Source of the DNA: Calliphora vicina
Taxonomy: Eukaryota; Arthropoda; Insecta; Diptera; Calliphoridae
Assembly (NCBI RefSeq): GCF_958450345.1
Contig: NC_088784.1
Location: forward strand, 58,088,247-58,152,246
Reading direction: 5' to 3'
Length of the DNA stretch: 64,000 nt
The position numbers and the translations under genes are program-made. The notes beneath the pieces were generated by a model that saw only the letters and a list, made by a program, of their open reading frames with translations, had not been told where the DNA came from and did not search any database. Shown here in pieces: positions 22,935-34,481 of this stretch; positions within the stretch are counted from its first letter, which is position 1, and every line of letters starts with the position of its first letter.

Positions 22935-24480
22935 CATCACCATGCAAAATTTAACTAGCGATCAACGAAGTAATGGTAGAATTTTACATTTCAAATGGAC
23001 ATTCAATTTGACTGACGCAACGAGCATATCAGAAGACCGAGAATAGTACAGAACCAAGTGAACATTGATCGTGTACGTGCATTGGCGTAAACCAGCCCAG
23101 ACTCGCGTCTGCCCACCCCAGTTAAAAATTTGGAAAGTCGCAGAAAGTTTTTTTTGGATTTGTAGATTGTTCCGTTAAAAGATTCCTGTGCCCTAGAACA
23201 TTTATCATGGGGTTTTTGGAACCCAAAAAGTTAAAAAATATTCCAATGCCAATCGTACAACGGAGCACATGTAATGTTTTTACAAGTTAAAATAAAGGAG
23301 TAAAATCAGCAAGCCATTTTGGTTCATTGCTTATCCGACAGGCTAAACTTAGTTATTGTGGATTCGTGTCCACATATATCATCAGCGCAAACATTCTTAT
23401 CATAGCGGCATTATGCATTACTATTAGTTCTGCTAGTTGCGAAAGAAGTTTCTCAGCTATGAGTAGAATAAAATAATGGTTACGTAGTGCAATGCTTCAT
23501 GAACGATTTTCAAATTTAGCAGTTTTTTTTCAATTCAATTCTTTATTTATAAAATTACAATTGTATTAATTTTTGATGCAGAATCCATTGGTGAAATCAG
23601 ATTTGCAATATATTCAACCGTTTTTGCTCTACAGAAAAAAGATACGTTGAACCACCACAAGGAGTGAAAATTTTCCAAAAAAAAGGACGCCATTATTTTC
23701 ATTTACGCAAAAACCTTCAGAAAAATTATGATTCCCGAAAAACAAATGAAGTGACCTGGTCACAAATGAACTCTAATATATATGTATACAATATTCCATT
23801 TTTAAATATAGAGAGTTTAGATATAAATAAATCTTTTAAACTCAAAAATAGTATTTTGTCTAACTAATATAATAAGGAACAAATAACACTTTAGATCAAG
23901 AGGTAAATTAAAAAACCCCATTTAAAAAATTATAAAAATATTTTATAAAATAAATTAGCAGTTTTAAATATTGAAAATGAAATAGTTATGTTAGCAAACT
24001 GAATTTTTGTGATATTTTAGTTTTGTTTTAATAAAAAATTATTTTTTTTTATAAAAAAAATTGTTTATTTTTACTATTTGGGAACGGCATTTGCCCACCC
24101 CAGACAGTGCTGGACAGTGTTAAAGAATATCCAGAAGCTAAGCATCTCTAGAACATCACTTCATCGTATCTTATTACGTCATTTACACATTCATCCATAC
24201 AAGGTCCAATTGGCACAAAAACTTTAAAAGAGAATTACTCTTTTAAATGCAATTTTTGTTGACCGAATTATATCAATTCAATTTGCTAGTACGTTCTTCA
24301 GATTTCACTGCCTGTCCCTGATTATTTTCTATGGGGTTATCTCAAAGAACCAGTGTATTTTAACAATTCCAAGGTAATAGAGCAGCTAAAACACAACATT
24401 GAAGCTGAGAACAAGGCAATAGGGACTGAAACGTTGCATGCAGTTATGCAAAACTCCTGTTAAAGAGCCCAAATGTGAAC
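22935..24480 (+). pseudogene. Fossil IS630/mariner-related transposase (DUF4817-type), split by an insertion
   Basis: Conceptual fragments in several frames match the order of this family. Near 22970-23030 there is VEFYISNGHSI, a stop, then LTQRAYQK (N-terminal helix-turn-helix). At 24125-24230 there is ISRTSLHRILLRHLHIHPYK (second helix-turn-helix). At 24310-24450 there is PDYFLWGYLKEPVYFNNSKV followed by IEQLKHNIEAENKAI, the C-terminal part of the catalytic domain. Frame changes and stops separate the pieces and most of the DDE core is gone. An insertion of about 1 kb (roughly 23085-24110) splits the N-terminal part from the rest. It is a dead copy; termini were not identified. Confidence 0.65.
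23085..24110 (+). mobile_element. Decayed hAT-type element inserted in the fossil transposase
   Basis: The interval interrupts the transposase remnants. Both borders carry the word TGCCCACCCCAG (about 23110 and 24088). Between 23385 and 23530 a conceptual frame reads ITISSASCERSFSAMSRIK, one stop, then WLRSAMLHERFSNLAV, the C-terminal dimerisation signature of hAT-type/ZMYM1-like transposases. The remainder is too decayed to read and exact ends were not fixed. Confidence 0.55.
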
Positions 24481-25057
24481 AGTTTTTTGAGATTTTTTGT
24501 TTTGTTATTGAATTTTCAAGATTTACAGATTTGAATTCACCCAATGAAATCAAAAAATTAAATACAACAATTGTTTTAAAAGACTACTGCCAAGCGGTAA
24601 GAAACTTGCTCAAAATTTATACCACTTCTTCTTGTAATGCTATTTAAATGCAGATTTTCTTAGATTTATTATCCATTCTCATTTTCAGCGAAAAGTCCAC
24701 CCAGACCGAAAAATTAAAAGTTAATCTATTCAAATCAAATTTTGCTTCAAACATGTTTTATATATGCGGAAGTCATATCACATAATTTCATGGCGATCGG
24801 TCCATAATTAGCCATAGCAACCAAGATGTATTACAACAATACAAGAACAATAATCATTTTTGTTTGTGCAAAACCGTGTGTAAAGTGTCAAAAAAAAATT
24901 CACAAAAACGCACTTTTATAAATGAAATTGTTTTTTAACACTTTTAAATATTTTATACACATAAAGCGGTGTATAAAATATAAAATAATATAAAATAATC
25001 TTTTTAATCTTAGAAAAGTAAAAGTAGAGCAAAAAAAGGTCAGCTGTCGTTACGCTG

Positions 25058-25987
25058 CACAGTGGGGGATCTGAAAAAAGTGGAAATAAATCTGTAACTT
25101 CTAAACGAATAGCCCGATTTTAACAAAACTTTTATTGCATTTTAAAATTTTAAATTTTCCAAAAAAATCAGCTATAATTTTTTATTCGCATATTTTTGAA
25201 AAAAGTCTTCAATAATTTTTTTAATTCTTAAAAACTTTGTACATTTTTGAAAAGAGGACATAATTTCCTACACGCTGATATATAATATGTATATCTTTTC
25301 TTTTCCGCTAGTCTCATTAATGGCTTCAAAATAGATAACTCACAGTAATTAGCTTCATCTTGTAGTGTTCACCGGTATTTGGTTATGCAGCAGTCGGCAA
25401 GGCAGTGCAATAAATTGTATAACAAAACGGCAAGATTTTATAATTTTCTGTTTGTTGTTGATTTTGAATCCATAAATTTGACTAGCGGAAAAGAAAAGAT
25501 ATACATATTATATATCAGCGTGTAGATAGATATTTTTAACAATTCTTTCTTAAGATTATTAATAAATTTGTTGTTAATTCAAAAAAGATACTTCAAGAAA
25601 ATCGGGAAAGAATTGGATCCATTATTAGCAAAATGGCAGACCAAGGTAGGCAAAAAAAATAAAATTTTACTTTTCAAATGCGAATAACTCGTAAACTATA
25701 AGAGATAATATATGGCTAATGTAGATCTCGTCTAGTACATTCCATATATATAAAAATCTTTCAAATCGGATCGCAAACAAAAATTTGGCATCATTTTTAA
25801 TTTTTGATATACCCGATGTGCCCCACTTTGGGGCATTGTGGCTCGGCCCCCCCTTGGTTGTTTAAGCCCAAATTCAAAACTTAAACTTATCGACACCTCT
25901 ATAGCCATGGGAAATTTTATTAAAATCGGGCTATTCGTTTAGAAGTTACAGATTTATTTCCACTTTTTTTTCAGATCCCCCACTGTG
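25058..25987. mobile_element. Transib-like non-autonomous DNA transposon
   Basis: The ends are a long inverted repeat of about 65 bp starting CACAGTGGGGGATCTGAAAA, continuing through AAATAAATCTGTAACTTCTA to CCCGATTTTAA. The flanking direct repeat is CGCTG (25053-25057 and 25988-25992). Transib elements, the source of the RAG recombinase, characteristically have CACAGTG-like heptamer ends and GC-rich 5-bp duplications, and both are seen here. No transposase frame is present. A mariner-type MITE is inserted at 25271. Relatives of the end sequence occur at 28004, in the B units, and perhaps at 46135. Confidence 0.65.
25271..25522. mobile_element. 252-bp MITE of Tc1/mariner type inside the Transib-like element
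   Basis: The inverted repeat CACGCTGATATATAATATGT...GCTAG (41 bp, beginning at 25271) is matched on the other strand at 25482-25522 with no difference seen. TA flanks both ends (25269-25270, 25523-25524). There is no coding capacity. It is the innermost and therefore youngest layer of this nest. Confidence 0.75.
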
Positions 25988-26130
25988 CGCTGCCACCTGG
26001 TTAAATATGCCTTGATAGCAACCATATAACGCCAACTTCCGAAAATAAATTATTGAAATAAAACAAAATGATTCTCAGTGTAGGGTATTATATGGTAATG
26101 CTTGACCGACCATACTTTCTTACTTGTTTT

Positions 26131-27872
26131 CTTATTTCTTAACCAAAAAATATATCAAATGGAAATTTAAATAACGTAAAGTCATGTAACGTCACGTCAG
26201 ATACTAAGGCAAATCCTACTACAAAAGGTTGTATAGAAAAAGTCTTGCCCAATTCGTAGAGTTATGCAATTTTGTAAAGCAAACCGCACTTCTGTTTTTG
26301 GTAACGACACGCAATCTTTCTAATATCTTCCACTCCTTAGGATAAATTTTTGCAATATTTTTTCTGAATAAAATGGTACTTAATTACTTCGCAAATATAA
26401 AAAACTTTTTACAAATTTGACATTTTCATTATTTTTTTAACATTTTGTCGTACTTTTGGTATCTAAAGTATTTTTGTAAGTAAGATCTAAATTTAGATGT
26501 CCCCGAGTGTGTTCCTGCTTACAATTTTATTAATTTTTTTTTAATTAAAATTTTTGTATAATAATTTAATTAAAAGTACCAAAAATACGCCATGAACAAT
26601 TTCTAAATATTTCTGAATTGGGTAGTGAAAATTTGGTAAAATTCCTGGGATATTTATACCGGGAGTTCCCGGGTAAAAACCTTCGACATAATGTTAAAAC
26701 ACATACACCCGTGCAGTTTAGTTAAATGTTTTGTTAGTGGTTATATAATATTATGCACAGTCGTACAGTGATTCGTGTTCATATAACGACTGGACAAAAC
26801 TAGAAGCCGTTATTGTAGGCATAGGAAATGTAGCACTCAATTATAATTGTATATATTTAAGAAGTCTTGGAAGAGGACCTACCACAAATTTTGCTCACAA
26901 ATTTTTAAACTGGGTAGTGTTAATATCCATTTGTATTTTTTTCATTAATTAGATCAAGACCTCTTGTAGCTGTCGCTTTATCTTACTATTAAAAATGCCT
27001 TAAAACTTTTAACACAGTATATAAAAATTCACGTAAATTTTGGTTAAATTAACACAGAAGTTTTAGCAAAATTTATAATATTAATATAAAATAAAAATAA
27101 AGCCTAAAAATCGTGCTCTCAGTTTTCGAGATATCTTAACTTTTATTTTTAAAATCCGCTAAATGCATTTTTTTTTGTAATCGAATATTTTTAATAACAA
27201 GTTTTTAGTAAATATTATTCGAACTGGATGAACACACTGGAGACATACAAACTGACAGATGGCATAAATTAAATCAAAATTATTTATTTATATTAAAATG
27301 CAAAACCCTCTATCTGATCATTTTCTTACATATACATAGAATATTTTTGAGAAGCAAAACCGTCTATCTAGTATAAAGTCCCCAATAAAGCAACATTTTA
27401 AAACCAATTATATGTGAGATTCAGTAGATGCTTTACAAAATATTGTAGAATACCGAATTTTAATAACTCAAGTAATTCGCGAAGACAACAGTTTTTGGCT
27501 CTCCTGAAAAGCTATGTTTTTTAAGATAGGGGATTTTGAATATAGGCCCTCGATTTTTTTTTAATTTCATTACTTTTATATTTTTGCATATTAAATGAAT
27601 TATTGTGAGTCGTTCCGAATTCTGGCCACTTGTGCTATTAGTTTAGTTTTGTTTTCGATCCGATATACATAATCCCTTAAAATAACAGGTATTTTACAAA
27701 ATCTTCAATCATAAATACCACCATGCCCAGACGCAAACAATCATTTGAAAAATCGAGCTACGAGATGTGAATATTGATCACTTGTTCACATCTCGTAGCT
27801 CTATTTGATAATGTTGTTGATAAAAAATACACAATTACATACATACTGAGACCCATACATTTGTTGGATTCA
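26131..27872. other. AT-rich stretch, no gene recognised; one perfect hairpin
   Basis: Apart from the hairpin listed at 27755 and a CCCGGGTAAAAA / TACCGGGAGTTCCCGGG patch near 26650 (CCCGGGATTT word family), I see no coding signal, repeat termini or RNA gene. Confidence 0.4.
27755..27801. repeat. Perfect 17-bp hairpin with 13-nt loop
   Basis: GAGCTACGAGATGTGAA (27755-27771) and its exact inverse TTCACATCTCGTAGCTC (27785-27801) surround the loop TATTGATCACTTG. The perfection in an otherwise decayed region suggests a recent or constrained palindrome, perhaps a hairpin end of a mobile element. No function can be assigned. Confidence 0.6.
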
Positions 27873-28003
27873 GATTTGCAAAAGCTGGACATTGGGTTTT
27901 TAAAAGCTGGACAAGTCAAAAAAAAACTGGACATTAAAAATATGACCGAGAAAATTTAAATTTTGGTTTTGTGTAAATATATTTTTATCCATTGCACACG
28001 GTT
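27873..28003. repeat. GCTGGACA repeat, left copy
   Basis: About 130 bp containing AAAGCTGGACATTGGGTTTT, GCTGGACAAGTC, AACTGGACAT and ATATGACCGAGAAAAT, ending CATTGCACACGGT. It is repeated directly at 28847-28978. The Transib-like end starts immediately afterwards. Confidence 0.6.
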
Positions 28004-28430
28004 CACAGTGGGGGATCTGAAAAAAAAGTGGAAATAAATCTGTAACTTCTAAACGACTTGCCCGATTTTAATAAAATTCCCCATGGCTATAGGGGAGGTG
28101 TTGATAAGTTTATGTTTTGAATTTGGGCTTATAACACCAAGGGGGGCCGAGCCACAATGCCCCAAAATGGGGCACCTCATTTCAATTTTTTAACGGGTTT
28201 AGTAAGAAAACTTATTACGCTTTAAAATGACGTGCATCTTTTGATACATTTGCTTGTTATGCATTTTTTGCATATATTTTATGACTGTTTAAAATTTTGA
28301 AATCGGTCCAGAAATGTGTGAGTTGTTTCAAAATTTTGAGGATGTTTCAAAATCTTTCAAAACGGTATTTGTGTGTCCTCACCTAGGCTTATAATCCCCA
28401 CTTGATCGCTTTTTAAGTTTAAGATAATAA
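28004..28430. mobile_element. Transib-like end fragment plus related sequence
   Basis: From 28004 the sequence CACAGTGGGGGATCTGAAAA matches the inverted right end of the 25058 element for about 180 bp, including GGGGGCCGAGCCACAATGCC and AATGGGGCACCTC, with scattered changes. The opposite end is not found before 28847. The segment 28345-28430 (GAGGATGTTTCAAAATC, GTCCTCACCTAGG) recurs at 52085-52160. Confidence 0.5.
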
Positions 28431-28846
28431 AATCGGCTGATTCTTTTTTTATATTTAAGGTAGTATTTAAACAAAAATTAAAAAATCATTAAATTAAAAA
28501 CCTTAAAAAATAAAAGTTGAGAAAAAGCTAATTTTTTTACTTTTTCTGAAATTTGGGAGCTTCGAAAATTATTTTTTTGATATGCCGTAGTGGACATTTT
28601 TTTTCTTCATGACAAAAGCTATCGAAAAATCGGTGGCACAATATCGATCCACCCACCCTAATATACATATTTACAATCATATGTATGTAAATAAAGAAAG
28701 AATTAGAAGTAATAAATTAAAATTAAATACTAAAAACACTGCCACTTTATTTCGTTTTTGAGCTTACGGATTTGGCCAATTCCAAACAAGATTCCTCTAA
28801 ATTTTTTCGTATTAATTTTTTAGCTCTAATAAGATTCGCAAAAAGC
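28431..28846. other. AT-rich stretch with one MITE-like end
   Basis: No gene. Near 28645 the text CGATCCACCCACCCTA resembles the right end of the TA-flanked MITE at 40757-41240, but a partner end is not apparent. Confidence 0.35.
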
Positions 28847-28978
28847 TGGACATTGGGTTTTAAATAGCTGGACAAGTCAAAAAAAAACTGGACATTACAA
28901 ATATGACCGAGAAAATGTAAATTTTGGTTTTGTGTAAATATTTTTTTTAAATATATTTATATCCATTGCACACGGTGC
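28847..28978. repeat. GCTGGACA repeat, right copy
   Basis: Near copy of 27873-28003 (AAAGCTGGACATTGGGTTTT, ATATGACCGAGAAAAT, CATTGCACACGGT), with a small insertion in the T-rich part. The pair brackets the Transib-like fragment. Confidence 0.6.
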
Positions 28979-29261
28979 TACAGTAAAAAAAAACTTGGAA
29001 AACGTGGATATAGCGTATAGAGATTGTTTAAAATAGAAAAAATTCTTTCACATAAACATACAACTTTTCTAAAATTCTCGAATTTATTTCTTTCACCTTT
29101 TGTAAACAAACAAGTAAGAGTGCTATATTCGGCTATGCCGAATCTTATATACCCTTCACCTTTGTTGTGGATGCATTATTATTTTTTATAATTGTATATA
29201 TGTATGTACATTGCCCACTTTCAGCGTACAGCATCCTAAATTTATCAAGAACACAAAAAAC

Positions 29262-29605
29262 AACAACGCCAAACGAAACAAAACACCAAAAGAAAAAACA
29301 AAAACAAAATACGCAACCCAATGAAACCAACACACATCCAAACATACGTTTAATTGTTTAAAAAACAACAACGCCAAAAGAAACAAAACACAAAAGAAAA
29401 ACAAAATACGCAAAACATGCACATCCAAACATACGATTTGTTGCTGTTTTGTCAAAAAAACCAACACACAACCAAACAAACGTTTAGTTGTATAAAAAAC
29501 AACAACAACGCCAAAAGAAACAAAATACAGAAAAAACAAAATACGCAAAGCATGCACATCCAAAAACATACGTTTTGTTGCTTTTTTGTCAAAGAAGCAA
29601 TACAT
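29262..29605. repeat. Minisatellite, three imperfect 100-137-bp units
   Basis: Units begin ACAACAACGCCAAA at about 29262, 29363 and 29500. Each runs through GAAACAAAACAC..., AAAACAAAATACGCAA, CACATCCAAACATACG and ends with a TTGTTGC/TTTTGTCAAA-like segment. The strand is strongly A/C-rich. Confidence 0.65.
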
Positions 29606-29778
29606 TGTGTTTTTTGATGAAATTTTCAGAGGTTGTCTCGGATTTTTGCTCATATCTCCGTTATTTATGGACGGATTTTGCTGATTTTAAATAGCAAAAT
29701 TCTCGAAAGTATGTCTGACAGAATTGTTGAAGATTTGGATCCCGGAGATATCTGGGGCCTTCAGAAAATTGATTTCAA

Positions 29779-30244
<466 letters not shown>

Positions 30245-30944
30245 GACATGGCTTAATCGACTCCGCTATCTATAAGGATCCAGAATATATATACTTTATA
30301 GGGTCGGAAATGAAAAATGTAGAAATTACAAACGGAATGACAAACTTATATATACCCTTCTCACGAAGCTGAAGGGTATAAAAAGAACCATATTATAAGC
30401 TTCACGAAGGCAGCAATAATCGATACATAGTTTATCGTTATCTATTTCTTTAGATAGTTCAAGCTTTTATAAATCTTCCCAAGAAAATAGGACATTTTAT
30501 AAATTTAAATATGCTATTTTTTAAAAAAGAGGAGGCAACACCAAAGTCGTAACGATTTTCTAAATAGCTAACCGCTGTTTTTAAAAAGTCTTATAAATCC
30601 GTCTTAAAAGTTTTATGTTCATTATGCGAAATTTTTTTTTTTAAATGGTTTTAACTTTGGTGCCATAAAATGTGTTATGTATTCTACATTTAAGGCTATT
30701 CATAAGTACGGTCATCATATCGTGAAACTCTAAAACTGTACAAGAGTCATTCTAAAGAGCTGTAAATTCCTGCATTATGTTTTGCATAAAATATAAATAT
30801 GCTGCTGATAATCCTTCATGTTTACATTCTTCTTCTTCATTGACATCATAATCAGAAATTCCATATGGGACGTTAAGTTATTACTGTGTACTACTTAGAG
30901 TAAGTAAATTTTCATTTATGGATATTATTGTCGAAAATTTCTAT

Positions 30945-31038
30945 TTAGCTGGACAAATTAAATTTTAGCTTGAAACTGGACAGGCATAAAAAATCTGGAC
31001 AATCCATCCAAGTCCAGCCCAGCTGGCAAACCCTACAT
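30945..31038 (-). repeat. GCTGGACA-family end fragment
   Basis: Contains AGCTGGACAAATT, AACTGGACAGG and ATCTGGACAATCC and ends CCCAGCTGGCAAACCCTA. Read on the minus strand it starts TAGGGTTTGCCAGCTGG, which looks like a DNA transposon terminus. It is likely the end of the family that also gave the repeats at 27873 and 28847. Confidence 0.45.
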
Positions 31039-32904
31039 ACAATAGTATTCTAATTCCAGTATTTCCACAATCTTTGGTCCAATAATTTTGTATAAAAACT
31101 TCAAAACTGTTCATATTTTTATTGCAATGAACATAAAGATGTACAATTTAAAAGGTTCTTTTGTAGATAAACTTTCTCATATTTGCACAATATTCTACTT
31201 GTACGCACGTATTTTATATTTTATTACTTGTTATTTCCGTTTCCTGTTTTGTTTAAACTTTTGTACAACTCTTTTTGTATTTGGACTGCAAGTGAGTGGG
31301 GGTGTGGACAAGTATGTGTATTTATATTCACCCTCGTTCTCTTACTACCTTAATACACTCGATACTCATATACACATTTTAAATACAAATCTATTCCATT
31401 GTAAATGCAATCCCTACAAAACACATCTGTACGTGCATGCATACAAATATGTATTTCAACAAATAAAAATGAAAACAAACTTATGTACATATGTACATTC
31501 CTATACAAATCATCAGATAAAATAAAATTTATATTCGTATTTCCTCTGCACGTCCTTATCAGTGGACCATTACCATTGCAACCGGATGCAACAAAAATAG
31601 CACTAACAACAAAAATAAACAACAACAACAACTTCGGTTATGACCTGCGTAAATATCCAGAACATTGGCATTTTTCATGTCCTTTTTATGATTTTTTTTT
31701 TGCTCCTTTGTTTAAATGTATGTACATAAGTAAGAGTTGGTTGTGCATTTCGATTGGCATTTTTGGGAATGAGTTGCAATTTTTATTATTAAATGACAGT
31801 AAAGTTCTTATTTGCATTTGGGTATTTTATTAAAAATATAAATAAATACAAGTAAATAAATAAATGTACGAGTGCAGGATGTATCTGTGAATGTGGAATA
31901 TTTATTTACATTTTATATGTGCAAACAATTACAAATATTAAATTCATGGATGAATGTGCATTTGATTTGATTTTGCTATTGACTTTAGTACAGACTACGA
32001 CAATGTAATTCGCGTAATTATTTAAATAGTTAAATGCTGTTTGTGTGGGTTAAAACAGTGTTTCCAAACATCGCACATTGGGTTGAACAGTAAATAAAGC
32101 AAGGATTATACTCTTTTTTTAAAATGAACGCATCAACTACAAGTGCTAAAAAAAATAAGATAAATATTTTTTTGAAAATTTGACAAATAGTGTATTTTTT
32201 TTCAAAGTGATGGATGAGCTTAGTCTAACACTTTTATATGGGGACAAAATATAGAATTTCAACTATTGTATTCCAATATCCTATACGTAAAATGTTTAAG
32301 ATTATTTAAAAAACACATATTTTTTGTTGATATAACAGATTTTCTAAGTACATTTCATCCTTCCTGCTCAGATTTTAGGTCCCGGTGGGACAAAGTCATA
32401 TCTCAATTTCATCGTCCAAAAGTCCAACTTTTTGTTAACTCCGATTTCAAAAATTTTAATGCCATTCAATATTAAACACATTGAAACTAAGGTAGCCAAA
32501 AAATTTGATAAAAATATTGTCAATTGTGTGCTTGGCATGCTGTTAAAATTTGATTTTTGTAAATTTGATCAGAAGTAAATTATCAGTAATTAATTAAATT
32601 GCAAAAGTAATTACTTAATGCCAAAATTTTAAAAAAAACTGAAAAAATTGCATTTTTTTCAATTGTAAATGCACCTCAAAACTTCAGCGTAGTTGTGGCA
32701 CCAGTTACCGTTATCATATCTTCCTAATATTTTCCACAACGAGTTTTTACAATACATAGAACAATTCTAGAGGGGGGACGGTCAAAATTCGCAATTTTAT
32801 TTTTTTGGAGCACTCTAATGATATATACTTGTTGACCTGTTTGTTGAACACTTTTTCATTTGAATGAAATTACTCCCAATTTTTTTTCTATTTTTATTTT
32901 ACCT
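31039..32904. other. Intergenic stretch, no gene recognised
   Basis: Overlapping frames on both strands around 31088-31833 have no domain, no consistent codon use and no splice context. CAACAACAA-type and AAATAAATAAAT tracts are present near 31620 and 31845. No repeat termini were identified. Confidence 0.45.
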
Positions 32905-33432
32905 GTTCATATGACTGGCGCAAAGTACAAGTCGCAATTTTAAATATATTGCGATAAAATTTGGTACATACATTTTTTCAGCCCTATGACGAAGCCTATT
33001 GAAAATGACTGAGATCGGTCCATAATTTCACCTAGCACCCATACAAATGTTCTCCCGAAATTATACTTTATCGGTCGTAAATAGTTAATTTATATATGTA
33101 TCTACACAAATTTTTGCTCCAAATAAGTTTTGTATAAACTGAATTAATGTCACATAATTTTTTGATGATTAGTCATAGCTTCCATATAAGGCCCGCTTCC
33201 AAAAATCACTTTAACGAGCATAAATCTCTTAAAAATTTTGGTATAAACACAAAATTTCACAGAAATAACTTCCATATAGACATAAATCACACGACCTAAT
33301 TTCATGGCGATAGGTCCATAATTAGTATAGCTCCCATATAATGCCTTCTTCCGAAATTCATTCACGAAAATAAATTATAGCGTAGGTTATTATATGGTCG
33401 AGCTTGGCCGAACATACTTCCTTACTTGTTTT
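32905..33432 (-). mobile_element. DINE-1-like element, long-spacer variant, head-truncated
   Basis: Contains GCGCAAAGTACAAGTCGC, TTGGTACATACATTTTTTC, GAGATCGGTCCATAATTTC, CATAGCTCCCATATAATGCC and ends GGTTATTATATGGTCGAGC, TTGGCCGAACATAC, CTTACTTGTTTTT. It lines up with 52672-53171, but the GTCC core and head are absent. Confidence 0.65.
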
Positions 33433-33444
33433 TATCTGCTGAAA

Positions 33445-34344
33445 ACACAGAAAAAAATTACGACAAATCAATTGTCATATTAATTACCATATTCGTCAAT
33501 ACAATTATTTTATTAATTGAAATGGCACCAACAACCGATTTTGTACATACAAATAATATTTTTGTTACTTAAAATTGTTTTTACAACGAGTTTGTGAAAT
33601 TAAACAATAAATTTGTTAACAGTCAACATTAAAATTGTAACAATAAGTTAGTACTATTGAATAATTATATTGTTACTAGTTAATAATATATAGTATATCT
33701 GCAATATCCTTTTATTATATTAATAAAAATGCAATTTGATAGTTTTAATTATTTTTTTATTTTATAAACAAATTTAAAAATTATTACAATAATAACAAAT
33801 ATAAAGTTAAAGCATGTAAATATCCATTTTCTCACCATTTGAACCAGTAATTTGATCAATATCCCCTTCTACGAACGGTTATACAGATTGTTCCTCCAGT
33901 ATTGTTCTTGAATGAGTTCCATTTACACTGGATGCATTTGATGACGAAAAGAGTCCACTTGAAATCCTGTTGAAAAGTGTAGTTGAAAAGTTTTTTATAT
34001 AAAATTGATGTCCAATTGTTTGGTCTATAACGATAGATTATAATTTCACATTCATGTAGAATGCTCCAATTTCATTATAATTTCTAAAAGAAAACTAATT
34101 TTTTATGAAAAAAAATGTGTATATTTTTCTTTATTTTTTATTTTATTGACACATTTATTTTTGTTACTTTCAATATAATTTTCCATTGAATTTCAACAAC
34201 TGAAATTGTTAATAAGTATATAAAATAAATTGTCCATATGAGTATCAAAAACATATATTAAATAAACAAATTATTGAAAATTTAAATCAAATTTCAAACA
34301 AATTTTTTTAATTACCTAATAACTGTTACCATTTTTTTCTGTGT
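33445..34344. mobile_element. 900-bp TIR element with ACACAGAAAAAAAT ends
   Basis: ACACAGAAAAAAATTACGAC at 33445 is answered, inverted, by ACACAGAAAAAAATGGTAAC ending at 34344. The interior is AT-rich with GTTACTAGTTAATAATATA-type words and no open frame. No target duplication could be paired, so the boundaries could be off by a few bases. The superfamily is unknown. Confidence 0.45.
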
Positions 34345-34481
34345 AACTTTTTTAATAAGTATAGCTGATTCATACTAAATGCTATACAAACATTAAAAGT
34401 TCAACTTTAACCTTAAATTGATCAACAACTGCTAAACCGATTTTAATGAAATTAAAACTGGAGAAAAATTCAAGAATTTAT

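Larger units (their letters stand above)
24822..26014. mobile_element. CAAG...CTTG element with 8-bp target duplication (hAT or P superfamily)
   Basis: The element begins CAAGATGTATT and ends AAATATGCCTTG. It is flanked by the perfect octamer ATAGCAAC (24814-24821 and 26015-26022), which is single in the uninterrupted DINE relatives. An 8-bp duplication is typical of hAT and P elements. Only about 260 bp belong to this element itself; the rest is the Transib-like insertion at 25058. Confidence 0.7.
24745..26130 (-). mobile_element. DINE-1-like element, long-spacer variant, split by a 1.2-kb insertion
   Basis: The left part (24745-24821) carries CATGGCGATCGGTCCATAAT and TTAGCCATAGCAAC; the right part (26015-26130) carries CTTCCGAAAATAAATTATTG, GTGTAGGGTATTATATGG, TTGACCGACCATAC and CTTACTTGTTT. 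Joined across the insertion they match the region 52975-53171. The head with the GTCC core is missing, so this is a truncated copy. Confidence 0.6.

Noticed and set aside
31088..31833. Overlapping 142- and 145-codon frames
   Set aside because: Two frames on one strand plus one on the other over the same DNA, with composition typical of AT-rich non-coding sequence.
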